Program-made: the position numbers and the translations under genes
The notes under the pieces: model-generated
What the model was told of the DNA's origin: nothing
What the model saw: only the letters and a program-made list of their open reading frames with translations
Databases searched by the model: none
In this document: positions 10,798 through 22,299 of the stretch, in pieces
Position numbering within the stretch: position 1 is the first letter of the stretch
Layout: every line of letters begins with the position of its first letter
Assembly (NCBI GenBank): GCA_020284085.1
Contig: JACEVL010000271.1
Coordinates: 248,001-312,000 of the forward strand
Source of the DNA: Aporrectodea caliginosa
Taxonomy: Eukaryota > Annelida > Clitellata > Crassiclitellata > Lumbricidae
Length of the DNA stretch: 64,000 nt
Direction of reading: 5' to 3'

Positions 10798-11940
10798 CTT
10801 CAATTTCACCAACCAAGTTGTCACGGTTTTCCTCCAGAAACTCTTCAAGTTCAGATTGTCTAAAGCAGAATCTAAAATCCGGAATTCTTGTTTCATTTGT
10901 AGGTTGGCACTGTTGTTCCAACTCAAACGCTCTAATAGATAAGTCCGAAACTGTGCGGCAGATGTCGCTAGCCGAACCTCTTTCGATTAATCGGTGACAA
11001 TAAGAATTGTAACTTTCTAAGTTCGATAGATAAGCATCAATAGCATCTGTTGCCATTTGGATTTCTTTTAATCTGCTTTGTCTTTCGGAGCATAGACCTT
11101 GTAGAAGACTACTTGCATGTTTATCACTTAACTGTTTTATTTCGTCTTCTCTCTTCTCTACATCACATTCTAGGCTTTCCACCCTTCGCTGCATTTCTTT
11201 CTTCATCTTCAATAGTTCCGCCTTTTTTACTTGAGCTTGAGCGATGCATCCATTCATAGCTTCAGTACTGTTTTGTATCTGCTTTCGAAAACCATCCACA
11301 CATTTGCTAACATGGCCACCTTTATGGCTATTATGGTCCTCGACGAAGCAAATGACGCATACAACTGTTTTGCAATCAGCACAATATACATCCAGAACCT
11401 TTTGTTCATGAACCTCACAAACCATTGGAGCTATACTGACCACCACATTTTGTCCACTTTCATATTCATCTATTGGCATCAATTTATGATTCTTTGTCAA
11501 TTTAAATTTCCTGTGTTCACTGCAACATTCTTCGCACAACTTGTGCTTGCATTCAATGCAATAGGTTTCAGCTGTTGGAATTTCTTTTCCTTCCTGTTCC
11601 TTACTTTCCTCTAAACACACAGAGCATAAGGCTTTCGTTACTGCAGACGGGTCTGAAACCTTTGACACTTGATCAGTCTGTCAATGAAGAAATTTTTGGG
11701 CAGTCCACGAAACCCTTCATTAGGAATCTTGAATAGTCGTCTACAGATTGGGCAAGGCATCTCATCTCCAGGTCCTTTGTTAGTTTTAAGTCCAGTCTCT
11801 CGAAGACATTTCATGCAGAATGTATGAATGCATGGCAATGCCTTCGGATCGGTGAAGACATCGGTGCATATACAACATGTTGTTATATCGTCGAGCTCTT
11901 CCCTGTTAATACCACCACTACTGGACTCTATAGCAGCCAT
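10798..11940 (-). pseudogene. Unit 1 exon 1: RING, B-boxes, coiled coil (1-bp deletion)
   Basis: Starts at the ATG ending at 11940 and ends at donor GTAAGT (GT at 10796-10797). A C3HC4 RING is readable in the first 100 codons (Cys-Cys-Ile-Cys, Cys-Ile-His-Thr-Phe-Cys, Cys-Pro-Ile-Cys). Near 11670 one base is missing relative to unit 2, and the frame shifts before B-box 1. From 11668 down, the second frame stays open for 292 codons and encodes both B-boxes and the coiled coil, so the lesion looks recent or could be a sequencing error. The two frames together equal the single 381-codon exon of unit 2. Confidence 0.85.
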
Positions 11941-12015
11941 CTTATTCTCTAAGTATAAAAATCTATAACACTTTCGGTTTCACAATTGACATTACTGCGC
12001 TATTTTTAATGTGTA

Positions 12016-13055
12016 GGGGAGAGTCTGCACCCTTGATCCTATTTTGTAACTTTTCTCATTTAATGAAAATGTGTTAACATTTTTGAATTTGGATCGAATG
12101 TGTCTAATAGACAATTTTAGTTTCAATCTAACGTTATATTCAATGTTCTATCATTCCATCATTTTTAATATGTTATGTGCCAAAAACGAAGGTGACTCAG
12201 ATGGGATCAAGGGTGCATGTATGTATGCACCCTTGATCCCACTTATATGCACCCTTGATCCTGTGTTTGCTCATTTGATCCTGGTGCTGGTTTATCCAAC
12301 AAAAGCTGTTTTGTTATTAACAGTAATATTTTAATGTTGATTACAAAAAGAAAATAACTATAATCTTATACTGCCTAAAAGACAACATCTGTACTGTCAG
12401 ATGACTTATAGACCTACTCGAGATTCAGAACACCGAGAACTTCATGAGCTTCATGATCGTCATCATCAGTGTTTTTTTCAATTTCAAAACTATGCACAAG
12501 TATGCTTAAAACTTACATTTTGTTTTACTGTATTTTTTAACTTTAGCTTACATTTTTAACATTTAATAGAAATTAACTATAAATTTATCATATGCACCCT
12601 TGATCCTATGGGATCAAGGGTGCATATAATAAATTTATAGTTAATTTATAGGATCAAGGGTGCATATGCACATAGGGATCAAGGGTGCAACATCAAACTA
12701 TTTTTACAATTTGCATAATAACTTTTTATAAACATCACCTAGAACCATGCAAAGTTGTTTGTACTACACTGAAACAAATATGTTCAAAGCTATGTCAGCA
12801 AAATTACTCCCCTAACACAAATAGCCAAACTGTGAGGTTCGTCAAAACAGCGAAAAAAATACTTTTGACCTACAAAAACTAACTTTTCCAATAGAAATAG
12901 AACAATTGCTTAAATCCTCTCTGAGACACATGAAGTGACGTTAAAGTAACATTTTTAATAGTTTTGCTCTCTGCTCGGTGATCTTGAGTAAGTAAGTACG
13001 GAGAAAACCCATTAGGATCAAGGGTGCTTTAGGATCAAGGGTGCAGACTCTCCCC
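12016..13055. mobile_element. 1.04-kb TA-flanked element with GGATCAAGGGTGCA repeats
   Basis: Perfect inverted ends GGGGAGAGTCTGCACCCTTG / CAAGGGTGCAGACTCTCCCC lie between TA dinucleotides (12014-12015, 13056-13057). Unit 2 preserves the empty site near 28785, where GTGTA runs straight into the conserved downstream sequence. The TA duplication suggests Tc1/mariner-type mobilisation of a non-autonomous element, since no transposase is visible. The word GGATCAAGGGTGCA or its complement recurs about nine times inside (for example 12206, 12228, 12248, 12595, 12608, 12650, 12676, 13016). It sits only 75 bp upstream of the unit 1 start codon. Confidence 0.85.
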
Positions 13056-13639
13056 TACACGTAGACGTGTCCTTTCAGTTCAGCATTGGCTTATAAGAGA
13101 AGTTTTGTTCAAGTGAATATAGGAAAATCTCTAACTAAATACCTATACGCAGCTGTAATATCTAAATTGTCATCGTAACAACTTACTGTCAGAACATATT
13201 CGTTGTACTCAGAGTTAGGGGTTGAAACGTTGATATTCTCTTAACTGCATTTAATTCAACAACGCCCATTATTACGCCGATGGCTTAATCGCTTGACTGA
13301 CCCTCAATACCTGTCCTTGCAGACAAGCAACTGTTACACTTTATTTAGCTCAAGTCAGACATTACAGATCAATTTCCTTAATTAAAAAAACCAATACGTT
13401 GATGTTTTATCCATTGTTTGAAATTTCGATTTAGTCTAATGATCAAGTCTGGATTTTCAAATGCTTACAATTTCCGAATAATATGAAAATTTACCGTTAG
13501 CGCCACAAACTGTTGTAGAACAAAACAGCAAAATTCATTTCGAGGTTAAAATAGCACTTGAAAAACAAATCATTGAGCACGAAGACTGGTAGGGCCTTCG
13601 CTATTTACTTCGTATATAACACTGAACCTCGATGTGCAA

Positions 13640-14067
13640 CCTATTATAACATAACATAACATAACATAGGTTTTTTATTGCTCCCAAAAAAGTACAATAA
13701 CAAATCATCATTATTTCAAATAATACTAAGTTGGGATACAAAAGGAGGACCTAAAGGGACCAGAGTCCCGCTAAGCAGGGCCACCTATGTACCAGTGCTG
13801 TTAGGTGGAGGTTGATAACATAATGTTCAGGATTGGGAGCCTATAGTTTACAGTTCAGTGGATCCAAATTAGGCCTACTATAATCAATTCGATTTTTTTT
13901 AACAAATTCAACCGTTGGCAGAGATTGGGCGAAATATTTAAAGGATTGATTGAGACCTGTAGTAATGTGGTTCAGCTTAGCATATGCGAGGCCCTTAGCG
14001 TCGCCAAGGGGGAAGGGGATTCGTGCAAATCCGGTGTTTTTTGTGGAATCCCATGTGGTTTACATAA
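13640..14067 (-). mobile_element. LINE 3' fragment, minus strand, with (AACAT)n tail
   Basis: In minus-strand direction it encodes the C-terminal end of a LINE protein near 13930-14060. A 3' untranslated region follows with the hairpin CCCTGCTTAGCGGGACTCTG, like that of the LINE at 7135-8246, and a TTATGT-type tail at 13640-13665. It is interrupted at 14067 by the foldback element. Confidence 0.7.
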
Positions 14068-14533
14068 TAGGGTGGAGTGAAAAAATAATTTTTTGGGCAA
14101 ACGTTTTCCAATAGTAATCAAAAGTTGCCATCATGTTAGTGTAAAGAGAGTACAAAATATTTTTGATTTTGTTTGGTGTCTTCTGCCGGCGGTAATATTT
14201 TACCATGTAAAATTCTTTGGAAACACGTCGTCCATGTAATGCATTTTTCTTGAACTGTGGCCGAAGCTTCAGATCGATCAACCACATCAGATCAGGCAGT
14301 TGCAGAAATCGCATCTGGTGTGATACAGGATTGTGGAACAGTAGCGCCTATTGAGTGAAGCGACGTCATTGACAGGAACAAAATTAGGAGAGAACGAAAG
14401 ACGTGTTAAAGCTCTGCTAAAGCGAAATTTGTCAGTATGACTGTGAGTGTTGAAGCCCTTTGCATTTCTTTCAACGGTCGAGAGGACCCAACCTTAGTTC
14501 ATAAGAATGTGAACAGAAAATTGCATCTCAGAG

Positions 14534-14763
14534 TTCATTCATTCATTCATTTCGGAAATTTATATAGCGCCTCTTCAAAATGCCTACTCAGAGGCACTCC
14601 CAGCCCAGCTACGGCTAATGATAAAGGACTTAAGCAGTTTGTAGAAAGCAGGCAGATAATTGAGGGTCAGTAACCTTAGCACAAGCGGGAACCCATTCCA
14701 AGTGGAGGGCCAACGACCGAGAAGGCTCGAAGCTATCTGACAAAAGAGTAGGCCCAAGTGACC
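14534..14763 (-). mobile_element. LINE 3' tail in the left arm of the foldback element
   Basis: Inverted copy of the LINE end at 16900-17112, with the same GCGCTATATAAAT module and (GAAT)n tail. It is cut short by the element at 14772. Confidence 0.75.
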
Positions 14764-14771
14764 AGGAGCAC

Positions 14772-16457
14772 TAGACTGGTCCAAACTTACATGGGGAAAT
14801 ATATTTTTTCAAAATATGCTGCTCCACAAGGCTGCCCCTGTTACACTTGACTAGAAGACTCTATGTTGAAAAAATTGAAGAGATCTGAGCATGTTTAGAG
14901 GTCGCTAGGTTTTGGCACTTTTTGTAGAAATTGCAAAAATTGGGCATCTGACGCGTTAATAGCTTCATTATGAATTAAAATAAGCACCCATGAACAACAA
15001 GCACCATCTTTCTAAATCATGATCAATATGCCAACTATATTTAAGTAACTAAAAGAATAATAAGCTTATTTACAAATAAAACACTTATTTCAAGTTCTTT
15101 CTGATAGATAAACGGTTGTTGGCTTATAACTAATTTTTAATTTTGCATGCCACCTTTTCATCACAATTCGTTTCATATCCTACAATTGTATTGTTCAATA
15201 TTGCTCTGTATGCTGCTAATTTAGCGTGATTTGAGTACTTTTTTCGTCTGTGAAGCCAGCCTTGAATATGAAATAAGCCTACAGCACATGTTTTTTCACT
15301 TTCTACAATAAAAGCTCGTACGTTACAAAACGGCACCTATGGTGAAACTGGCATCAACAAGGAGTTCCTCACAATGTTGTCTGTTAGGGATGCCTGACAA
15401 ACACTTTCTTGGGTCTGGACTCCCAAAAAATGGGGCAATCCTGAGGAATTTCATATTTCATTACCAGAATAGACTATAGCATTTGGTGAGGCCACGAAGG
15501 CAACAATAGTCGCTGCGTTGGTAATTCGGGAGGAGGCTAGAATCCCCGCACAGTGTGTGGATTCGGGTGTTCGCAAACTGTGGAAGCTGTATGAACACAA
15601 ATTTGTGCTGATTCAAGGAGTTACAGATTGAGTTCGATTTAATTAACTCTTTCAGTCATCATCTCCGCTATTTCTTCGAAGGGTGTCACTGAAGACATCA
15701 ACGCTGCTCTGGTAATACAATCTTATTTATCCACCTAATCCGCTATCTATGTAGCGTCTGGACAGGAAATCCTTCGACCACCAGATTCCACTGGAAGAGT
15801 ATGTAACAAGGAGATCTTTAAAACTGCTTGATCTTTTTACCATCCAGGGTCAAGAACATCCCACAGCCTTCCTATCAAAGTCCTTTACTCCCTGACCACT
15901 GGACCCTACTTCCCAGTCGATGAAGGCAAATGTCAAACTGTTGATGGTCGTCAATGACTGCGCAGAACGTGGAGTTTCTCTGATCCATTCTTACAATGAT
16001 ATACTAAGGATGAGTCACAGAAACAATACTTGCTGCAACTTGTCTCCAGTCATCGGACAAATTTTCTGTTCCAACAAAGGCGAAATGAAATAATAGTAGG
16101 TTGCGGGTTTCCAGCACATCAATGACGGGATTTATGCAGACTGGATTACTTCTTTAATTATCCAAAATTATATTTTATTACAAACGTAATGCATCCTGAC
16201 TAAGCAGTAACACTGCAGTATTAATTTCTAAATTGGGCTGTTTATTTTTCAAAATAATAACTGACTTGAAAATAATCAAAATTATACATGTTTTTTGACA
16301 AGTTCATACTATGTAGCAAAAAGTCGAAAAACATAGCGACCTCTAAATATAATCAAATCTTTTCAAAATTTTGCATACAGGCTCATGTTTTCATGTGTAA
16401 CAAGGGCAGCCTTGTGGAGCAATGTATTTCCAACTTTTAATTTTGTGGACCAGTCTA
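14772..16457 (+). mobile_element. 1.7-kb transposon nested in the foldback loop
   Basis: Ends TAGACTGGTCCA / TGGACCAGTCTA with a perfect 8-bp duplication AGGAGCAC (14764-14771, 16458-16465). Longer subterminal inverted repeats include CTCCACAAGGCTGCCCCTGT near 14820 and TTTAGAGGTCGCTA near 14896, with complements near 16410 and 16345. The interior (15340-16090) holds broken plus-strand blocks of the same transposase type as the 4197 element: Thr-Ile-Ala-Phe-Gly-Glu-Ala-Thr, Ala-Ala-Leu-Val-Ile-Arg-Glu-Glu-Ala-Arg-Ile-Pro, and Val-Val-Asn-Asp-Cys-Ala-Glu-Arg-Gly-Val. Many stops show it is dead. The 8-bp duplication fits hAT or P-type mobility. Confidence 0.85.
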
Positions 16458-16465
16458 AGGAGCAC

Positions 16466-17112
16466 CCCCTTAGCTCTAAAACCAACGAGATGTGTTCTCT
16501 ATTTTAAATCTTCGTCACTACCAACTCCGTCACTAGCGTGTTTACCTACTGTCCTTTTCCCATGATGATGCTGTGGTCCCTAATTGTCCACGCCTTTGTC
16601 ACCTGTAGAGTTGATCATTGTTGCTTGGTTCATGCTGGTCACCCTTCGGGTTTAATAGGGCGCCTTGGCCGGGTCCTTCGTGCTGCTGCTCAGCTTGTTG
16701 GCTATATTCCAAAATATGCCCCAGTCTCTACCTACATGCGAGATGTATAATTGCACTGGCTTCCTGCCTCGAAACGCATTTCCTATACGATAGCAACGCT
16801 TGTCTGGTAGTGTCCTCAAAGGTAGTGCTCCGTCCTACCTGTTCGACCTCTGTCGCCCGGTATCTGACATAGCCTCCCCGTCAAGCTCTGCGCTCTTCGG
16901 GTAAGGAAGAGCTCCTGGTCATTCGAGCTCACTCTGCGGTCAGACAGCGTCGAGCCTTCTCGGTTGTTGGCCCCTCCGCTTACTACCTCTGAATAATCTG
17001 CCTGCTTTCTACAAACTGCTTAAGTCGTTTACCATTAGCCTTGTCTGGGCTGGAAGTCTGAGTAGGCATCTTCAAGAGGCGCTATATAAATTTCCAAAAT
17101 GAATGAATGAAT
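16466..17112 (+). mobile_element. CR1-like LINE 3' end carrying the SINE-type tail
   Basis: The plus strand encodes broken blocks of the LINE C-terminus (Trp-Leu-Pro-Ala-Ser-Lys-Arg-Ile near 16755, Ala-Phe-Ser-Val-Val-Gly-Pro-like near 16955). It ends GCGCTATATAAATTTCC and (AATG)n. The same terminal module ends the SINEs at 3905 and 35088 and short tails at 41412 and 58560. A shared 3' end is how SINEs borrow LINE machinery, so this LINE family is the likely driver. Confidence 0.75.
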
Positions 17113-17796
17113 TAAATGTACGATGCAATTGTCCGTTAACCTTCTCATGAACTAAGGTTCTGTCCTTCCGACCGTTGAAAGAAATGCAAAGGGCTTCAAC
17201 ACTCACAGTCATACTGTTGTATGACACATCCTGTTGTAGCAGAGCTTCAATCGGCATTTCTTTCGTTCTCTCCTAATTTTGTTCCTGTCAATGACGTCAC
17301 TGCACTCATTAGGCGCTACTGTTCCACAATCCTGTATCACACCAGATGCGATTTCTGCAACTGCCTGATCTGATGTGGTTGATCGATCTGAAGCTTCGGC
17401 CACAGTTCAAGAAAAATGCATTACATGGACGACGTGTTTCCAAAGAATTTTACATGGTAAAATATTACCGCCGGCAGAAGACACCAAACAAAATCAAAAA
17501 TATTTTTATACTCTCTTTACACTAACATGATGGCAACTTTTGATCACTATTGGAAAACGTTTGCTCTAAAAATAATTTTTTCACTCCACCCTATTACATA
17601 AGTGTTTAACATCACCCTATTACAGCTACTGTAGAGTGACTACAGTCTCTTGCAGGCTGGGGTACGACTCAAGAAGTATCAGATCTTTGAAGTCATTTTC
17701 CCAAAACTCATAATTTCCGACATACCTGGTTATTGTTCAATATTCAGTAGGTGGACAAATGAAAGTCATGCTATTCATCATCACCAAAGTTCTAGA

Positions 17797-18334
17797 ACGT
17801 TTCGTCAACGGGCTGTTTGTCAAGGACTATTCGTCAAGTGAACGATTCGTCGGACGATTCGTCGGACGATTCGTCAACGGACTGTTCGTCCAGGAGAAAT
17901 AAACTTATTCCACTGGAATCAGAAGATATTATATAATTATATCCTATCCGGTGGGGATTATGTCCTCTCTTGGGGGATATTATATAAGCCATTTTCTTGC
18001 ACATTATCATGCGCTCTCAATTTAAACTGGATGTTGGATTGATGAAAATAATTATTTGCTAAAACAGAATTTGGATTGATGAAAGAAGTCCTTTGCTTAA
18101 ATGGAAGTAGGATTGATAAAAAAAGTGTTTGTTTAAATAGAAGTTGAATTGATGAAAGAGATTCTTTGCTTAAATAGAAGTTGGATTGATGACAGCTCTA
18201 ATGGACATTGGTAGACTGCATACTTACCAACGGCACTGAAAAGACGGTATTAATTTACCAACTTAAACTGGTTTTACCACTGATCGTTTCATCGTTTTAT
18301 ATACATGGCATTTTAATAGGCCTACCAATGTCTA
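17797..18334. mobile_element. Partial terminal-repeat-array element (left part)
   Basis: A TTCGTCAACGG arm at 17797-17900 is followed by GGATTGATGA-type units (18030-18190) and part of the core. It is the left-hand counterpart of the element at 1-640. Upstream, 17730-17795 resembles the 3' flank of unit 2 near 22650. The element therefore appears inserted in a second copy of the flank, and the copy stops abruptly at 18334. Confidence 0.65.
18148..18334 (+). repeat. 187-bp direct repeat of window positions 1-187
   Basis: I see no mismatch over 187 bp. Upstream the repeat runs off the left edge of the window. At 18334/18335 the sequences part. This marks a duplication or assembly junction about 18.1 kb away from its partner. 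Confidence 0.92.
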
Positions 18335-18867
18335 AGAAGGAACTATCGTCCAGTCTCGATCTTTCGATGAGCATAAATATGTAATTGTTTGGCGTTTAAA
18401 AATAGCATGCATGATAAATGCTCAGACCTGGCGCATATCAAGGCTGAGCTTGCTCAAGTTTTAAGCTCTTATTTCTATTGATACGCGATAAATGAATAAT
18501 TTTGTGATATCTGTTAGTTATGATACGTTTTCTTCGGCCGTCTTCCATAAAAACAGGAATATTCCACCATTCCACCATTCCACCATATCCACCAACTAGA
18601 TGTCTCAGACTGGCAGATTCCACTTCGTTCCTGTGCTGGATTTGAGGTTCTGCGGATGGTATGCTCGTTGATGCAAATGTCTTTTATCGTTTTAAATATT
18701 TTCGTTTCATACTTTAAAACTCTGTTAGGCTGAGCCTACTCGGCTGTTTTTTTTTAAATTGGCCTCGGTCAATAAGACCCAAACATAAAGAAATGATAGT
18801 TGACTGTAGAAAGCTATGCATCAATGTTTGTGTGCAGTATTGCGTAATCTGGTTTCTGTGGCTGACA

Positions 18868-18960
18868 TTTAAGTAAGTAAGTAAGTAAGTATATCCTTTA
18901 TTGAAAAACCAACTGATAACCGCATTTTGGTGTACAAAGATCATCAAATATAAAAAAAAT
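18868..18960 (-). mobile_element. LINE/SINE tail remnant with (TAAG)n
   Basis: (AAGT)n followed by TATCCTTTATTG, which on the minus strand reads as a CAATAAAGGATA poly(A)-signal-type tail ending in (ACTT)n. This is typical of CR1/L2-like 3' ends. No body is recognisable. Confidence 0.45.
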
Positions 18961-19039
18961 TAAGTATAAAGCATCCGTGTGACTAATACTCGACCATCAT
19001 TCCAAGGTTTGACATCTCTAATCCACAGGTTGTCAGCCA

Positions 19040-19319
19040 CAATCAGCTGCTTATTTGATTCGTTTAAAACATATCCGAATAATAGGAAATCGTAATTTGT
19101 CAACTTGTGACAAAAGTGCGTTAAGCAATTTCACTTCTGACTTCATTCTCAATTCACGTAACTCTGAATCCCCTAAACTTTATGTTCGTCTGGTTTCTCT
19201 AGATTTCTCTAAAGCCTTTGACACGGTCAGACACTCCTAAGTGGATGAACAGTTGGCCTTTCAAACCCTCCCTGTTAATATCTTTGACTTTCCCTCCTGT
19301 GTAATGGTAGTCACTGCCA
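19040..19319 (+). pseudogene. LINE reverse transcriptase fragment
   Basis: A 61-codon open stretch ends in Val-Ser-Leu-Asp-Phe-Ser-Lys-Ala-Phe-Asp-Thr-Val-Arg, the first catalytic Asp region of a non-LTR reverse transcriptase. The reading continues with frame problems to 19319, where the hAT element is inserted, and resumes at about 20831. Confidence 0.75.
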
Positions 19320-20822
19320 GGGGCGTCCATCCCCTTTTACGCCTATGAAGCATTCCCCCTCTTGTCATAAGATTGCCCCCCTCACGACGACGGTCCCAGA
19401 CGATTGGTCGACTGTGGACATAAGAGACAATCTTGATTATCAAAAGCAAAAATTTTAAGCACAATTTTAATGTTGAATTCTTTAACTTTTAGTTCAGTAA
19501 TCAAGCAACATTAATACATTATGCATTATAAAATAATATGAAGTCTTGTACGCAGACAGAGGTATACCGCCAGAGCGGCCAGACAGTACTAACATAAGTA
19601 CTAAAATTACAGTAGGTGCTTCTTTAGAGCAGCAGAGTGCGTAGCCAAGCGATCAACAATCCAAGTCCAGTTTTAGTGAGAGTAGTGTCTGGTTAACAGG
19701 CTAATGCTGTCAGAGGTGCAAACCAGTCATCAACCATGTTTGATCTCAGTCAATTTTTCACATTGCGGATGCGACTCATTACTGACTCAGCTGAGCAGCG
19801 GGTCACTGCAAGGGAAACCAGGATTTTGTACAAGCTGGTGAGCGTGGCATAGCCTGAAAGTTGCCATATCACACATAATGGCTTAACATAACTGCTTTCA
19901 ATCCACTGTACTGTCGACAGATGTGTCTTTTGCTCGTCACCATCGTCACTGCATGTGCCTGCATCATCTAGGTGAATCAGTTCCAGTTTTCCATCATCTG
20001 GAATCAATTGTCATTAAGAGGCACAATGTCTTGTACGGCGCGATATGCATGTCGACATTCCTCGAGCTGGGTTTGCACTACCTGTGGGTCAAGATCGTAG
20101 ACGTTACACAGTTTTAATATTATAGGCCTCCTGTCTGTCAGTACGTGATCCTCGGTTATCAACTTCCTTGGCGTAAAATGATTAATTTCTTCAAATATAG
20201 TCTACCTAGCATGTCATCATGGAAGCGGTCCTATAAAATTATTTGAGAAGCAACCGTATCCAGTGTTGTATGGTAAACACCAATAAGCTAGTGGTCTGTG
20301 CTACTGAGCACTACATTTACTATCCTTTTTTCAGTTTTCTCGTCATGTCGCCTGGGAGGTCGTCTTGCTGGATGAACCGGAAAGTTTACTTCAACATCGT
20401 AGGCCGTTGCAAATCGTTGTGCTTCTGTTCCTAGAAACTGTCATGAATGTTCATCTTCCCAGAGCAGTTTCAGTGTCTGACTGCATGCCCTGACATATCA
20501 GCTGAGCCGCAACTGCCATGTCAGCAGTCAGCAGAGGTTGATTGCAAGATTCTTGAACAGGGACCAGTAATCTGTATAATATAATGTACGATAGCCAAAT
20601 TATGAAATTGAAGACTAATCGTCAGCTCGGTCCGAGAATAGCACATCTATTGTATTATTTTTAAAACAAAGAAAAGAAAAGGATATTTGAAAAGAAAACA
20701 TATCGATTAATTTCTTAAATGGAAAAAACTGAGCACACGTTTAATGTAAAAAAATTTCTTCCCCCCCTGAAAAGGCTATGAAAATTTCTGCTTCATTCCC
20801 CCCCATAGGATGGACGCCCCTG
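19320..20822 (-). mobile_element. hAT element, degenerate
   Basis: Inverted ends CAGGGGCGTCCATCC / GGATGGACGCCCCTG, with octamers GTCACTGC (19312-19319) and GTCTCTGC (20823-20830), a target duplication with one mismatch. The C-terminal hAT domain is readable on the minus strand (19750-20007). It is inserted in a LINE reverse transcriptase fragment. 1503 bp, too short and interrupted for a working transposase. Confidence 0.88.
19750..20007 (-). pseudogene. hAT transposase C-terminal (dimerisation) fragment
   Basis: 85 codons. The block Leu-Ala-Val-Thr-Arg-Cys-Ser-Ala-Glu-Ser-Val-Met-Ser-Arg-Ile-Arg is the conserved end of hAT transposases. The upstream catalytic parts are not readable as one frame, so this is a remnant. 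Confidence 0.8.
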
Positions 20823-20950
20823 GTCTCTGCTTTAAGTTCCGCGGCGTGTTCTCTTCTCTGGTTTCTTCTTCTTATTCAATTGGTGCACAAACACGACAAT
20901 AAACACTCCCACACCATGGCCACCTTTTCAACCACTGGTGCACATTAATC

Positions 20951-22299
20951 TATTCGTTATATTTAATCGAGAGATTTTCGACATGAAACATTGGCACTCC
21001 GCATGATGAATCATTTTGCTGACGTTTTATTTATATTCTGGAGTCAGGAGAGATGTAGCCTGCATTTGGTTGATAAGAAAATTAGACCCACGAAGCACTT
21101 TCTCGCTTGTTGATGCGAATGTGAGGGACTTTAGGATATCGGGTCTTCATTGAAGCCTATTGTAGCCTGTAGGCTAAATATATTATGAAACTGAATCCCG
21201 GCTCAACTTCGGAATTAGGCTTAAACGTCACATTGTAAGTATGGCTATATCGATCAAAAATAGTTGCGACTTATCAACCAGTCAAATATCAACCCAGTGC
21301 TTCTCTAATCTCATCACTCGTTCTTTGACCTAGCATAGCCTTAGCGTCGTCCCTGTTCTTTAACATGACACGTCATACCTCTTCACCTGCTGCGAGTATT
21401 GGCACAAATCAGGCTGGCCATGGGGTCAAATCAGCATGGTTTCTGAGCTGCTTTTGTGTGAAGTGTTGGCGTATCATGTTGTGTTTGTGTCTGTCATTTC
21501 TAATGTTTAATTATTTTTAGTGTTCGTACACAGAGATTGGTTTGTTTGTAGAGTCCAGTCGTTAGTAATCAGCGCCAAGACTTTCATTTGAATTCATCAA
21601 TATTTGGTTCGTTAAAATATAAGTCAAAAATATCAGTGTTGGGGACATTTTAAGATCTCTATTGTTTATTAATCGGAGACTCATTATTCCGTATACCGTC
21701 GGCAATCTACTATATCCAGTTTGATAGGGTGTCTTTTTGCCGATTCGACGTCTGCGACTCATATGAAACATAGGTTTATCAGCGATTCATAGCACATGTG
21801 AAACTTTTAACAAATCATGGGACCCACATATGTATTGACTGCTGTCACATTTCTTCTTGAACGTAATACTGTAATTATGATACATTACATACATGCATGC
21901 AAACAGCCAAACAAGCAGACAGATAGATACATATGTATAGATCAAATCTTGTGTAGATTTTAAACATAAAATTTGTCATAAATTTAGTCCAATTCACTAA
22001 ATGACGTTATCTGTTATATATGTTCATCATCGGTTCTCTTCCGTCAATAGCCATCCGTCGAATATCTCCAAACAAATTTACAGTCACACATAGCATGATA
22101 TTATTTTCAAGGCTGATCGTCAATCGTACTACAATTACCGTTTGAGAATCCCAGTAACTGTTGTTTTCTGCTTGAGACGCTTTCCACAGTTTTTTATTAA
22201 GCTTACTAAACGCAAGATCTTTTTCATACATGTACCATTGTACCTACGTTCAGTTGCACTGATTATTAACGCTTTATAGGCCTATATGAAAAATTTAAT
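20951..22299. other. No recognised feature
   Basis: Small open frames at 21562-21771 and 22007-22231 (minus) show no motif I know and no splice or repeat support. I see no terminal repeats. Confidence 0.4.

Larger units (their letters stand above)
1165..11940 (-). pseudogene. TRIM-NHL gene, unit 1 (five exons, frameshifted)
   Basis: A split gene whose exons are 10798-11940 (RING, two B-boxes, coiled coil), 9431-9889 (heptads), 8403-8516 and 7017-7118 (two versions of the short heptad exon) and 1165-2024 (NHL repeats). Every junction has a GT donor or AG acceptor in phase 1, so all exons join in frame. TRIM-NHL proteins of known type are RING E3 ubiquitin ligases whose C-terminal propeller binds RNA or protein. 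No filamin domain is seen between coiled coil and NHL, unlike vertebrate TRIM2/3. A 1-bp deletion near 11670, relative to unit 2, breaks the frame between RING and B-box 1. A translation start beyond the break would lack the RING. The intron before exon 4 is about 5 kb and holds four inserted elements. Confidence 0.8.
14068..17593. mobile_element. 3.5-kb foldback element with about 700-bp inverted arms
   Basis: Ends TAGGGTGGAGTGAAAAAATA and its complement, with an 8-bp duplication TTACATAA (14060-14067, 17594-17601). The arms are inverted copies: 14068-14763 against about 16920-17593, with scattered mismatches. Each arm reads inward from the element end through a piece of an N-terminal transposase region (Ala-Val-Ala-Glu-Ile-Ala-Ser-Gly-Val-Ile-Gln-Asp and Val-Ile-Asp-Arg-Asn-Lys-Ile-Arg-Arg) and then a LINE 3' tail. 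Because the LINE tail is in both arms, the LINE insertion is older than the formation of the palindrome. The loop is further interrupted by the element at 14772-16457. Confidence 0.85.

Noticed and set aside
11050..11614. Open frames on the plus strand opposite the RING/B-box exon (also 27818-28721)
   Set aside because: They are shadows of the conserved minus-strand coding exon. Domain residues and splice sites support only the minus strand.
22007..22231. 74-codon minus-strand frame
   Set aside because: No recognisable motif, repeat, splice or paralogue support.
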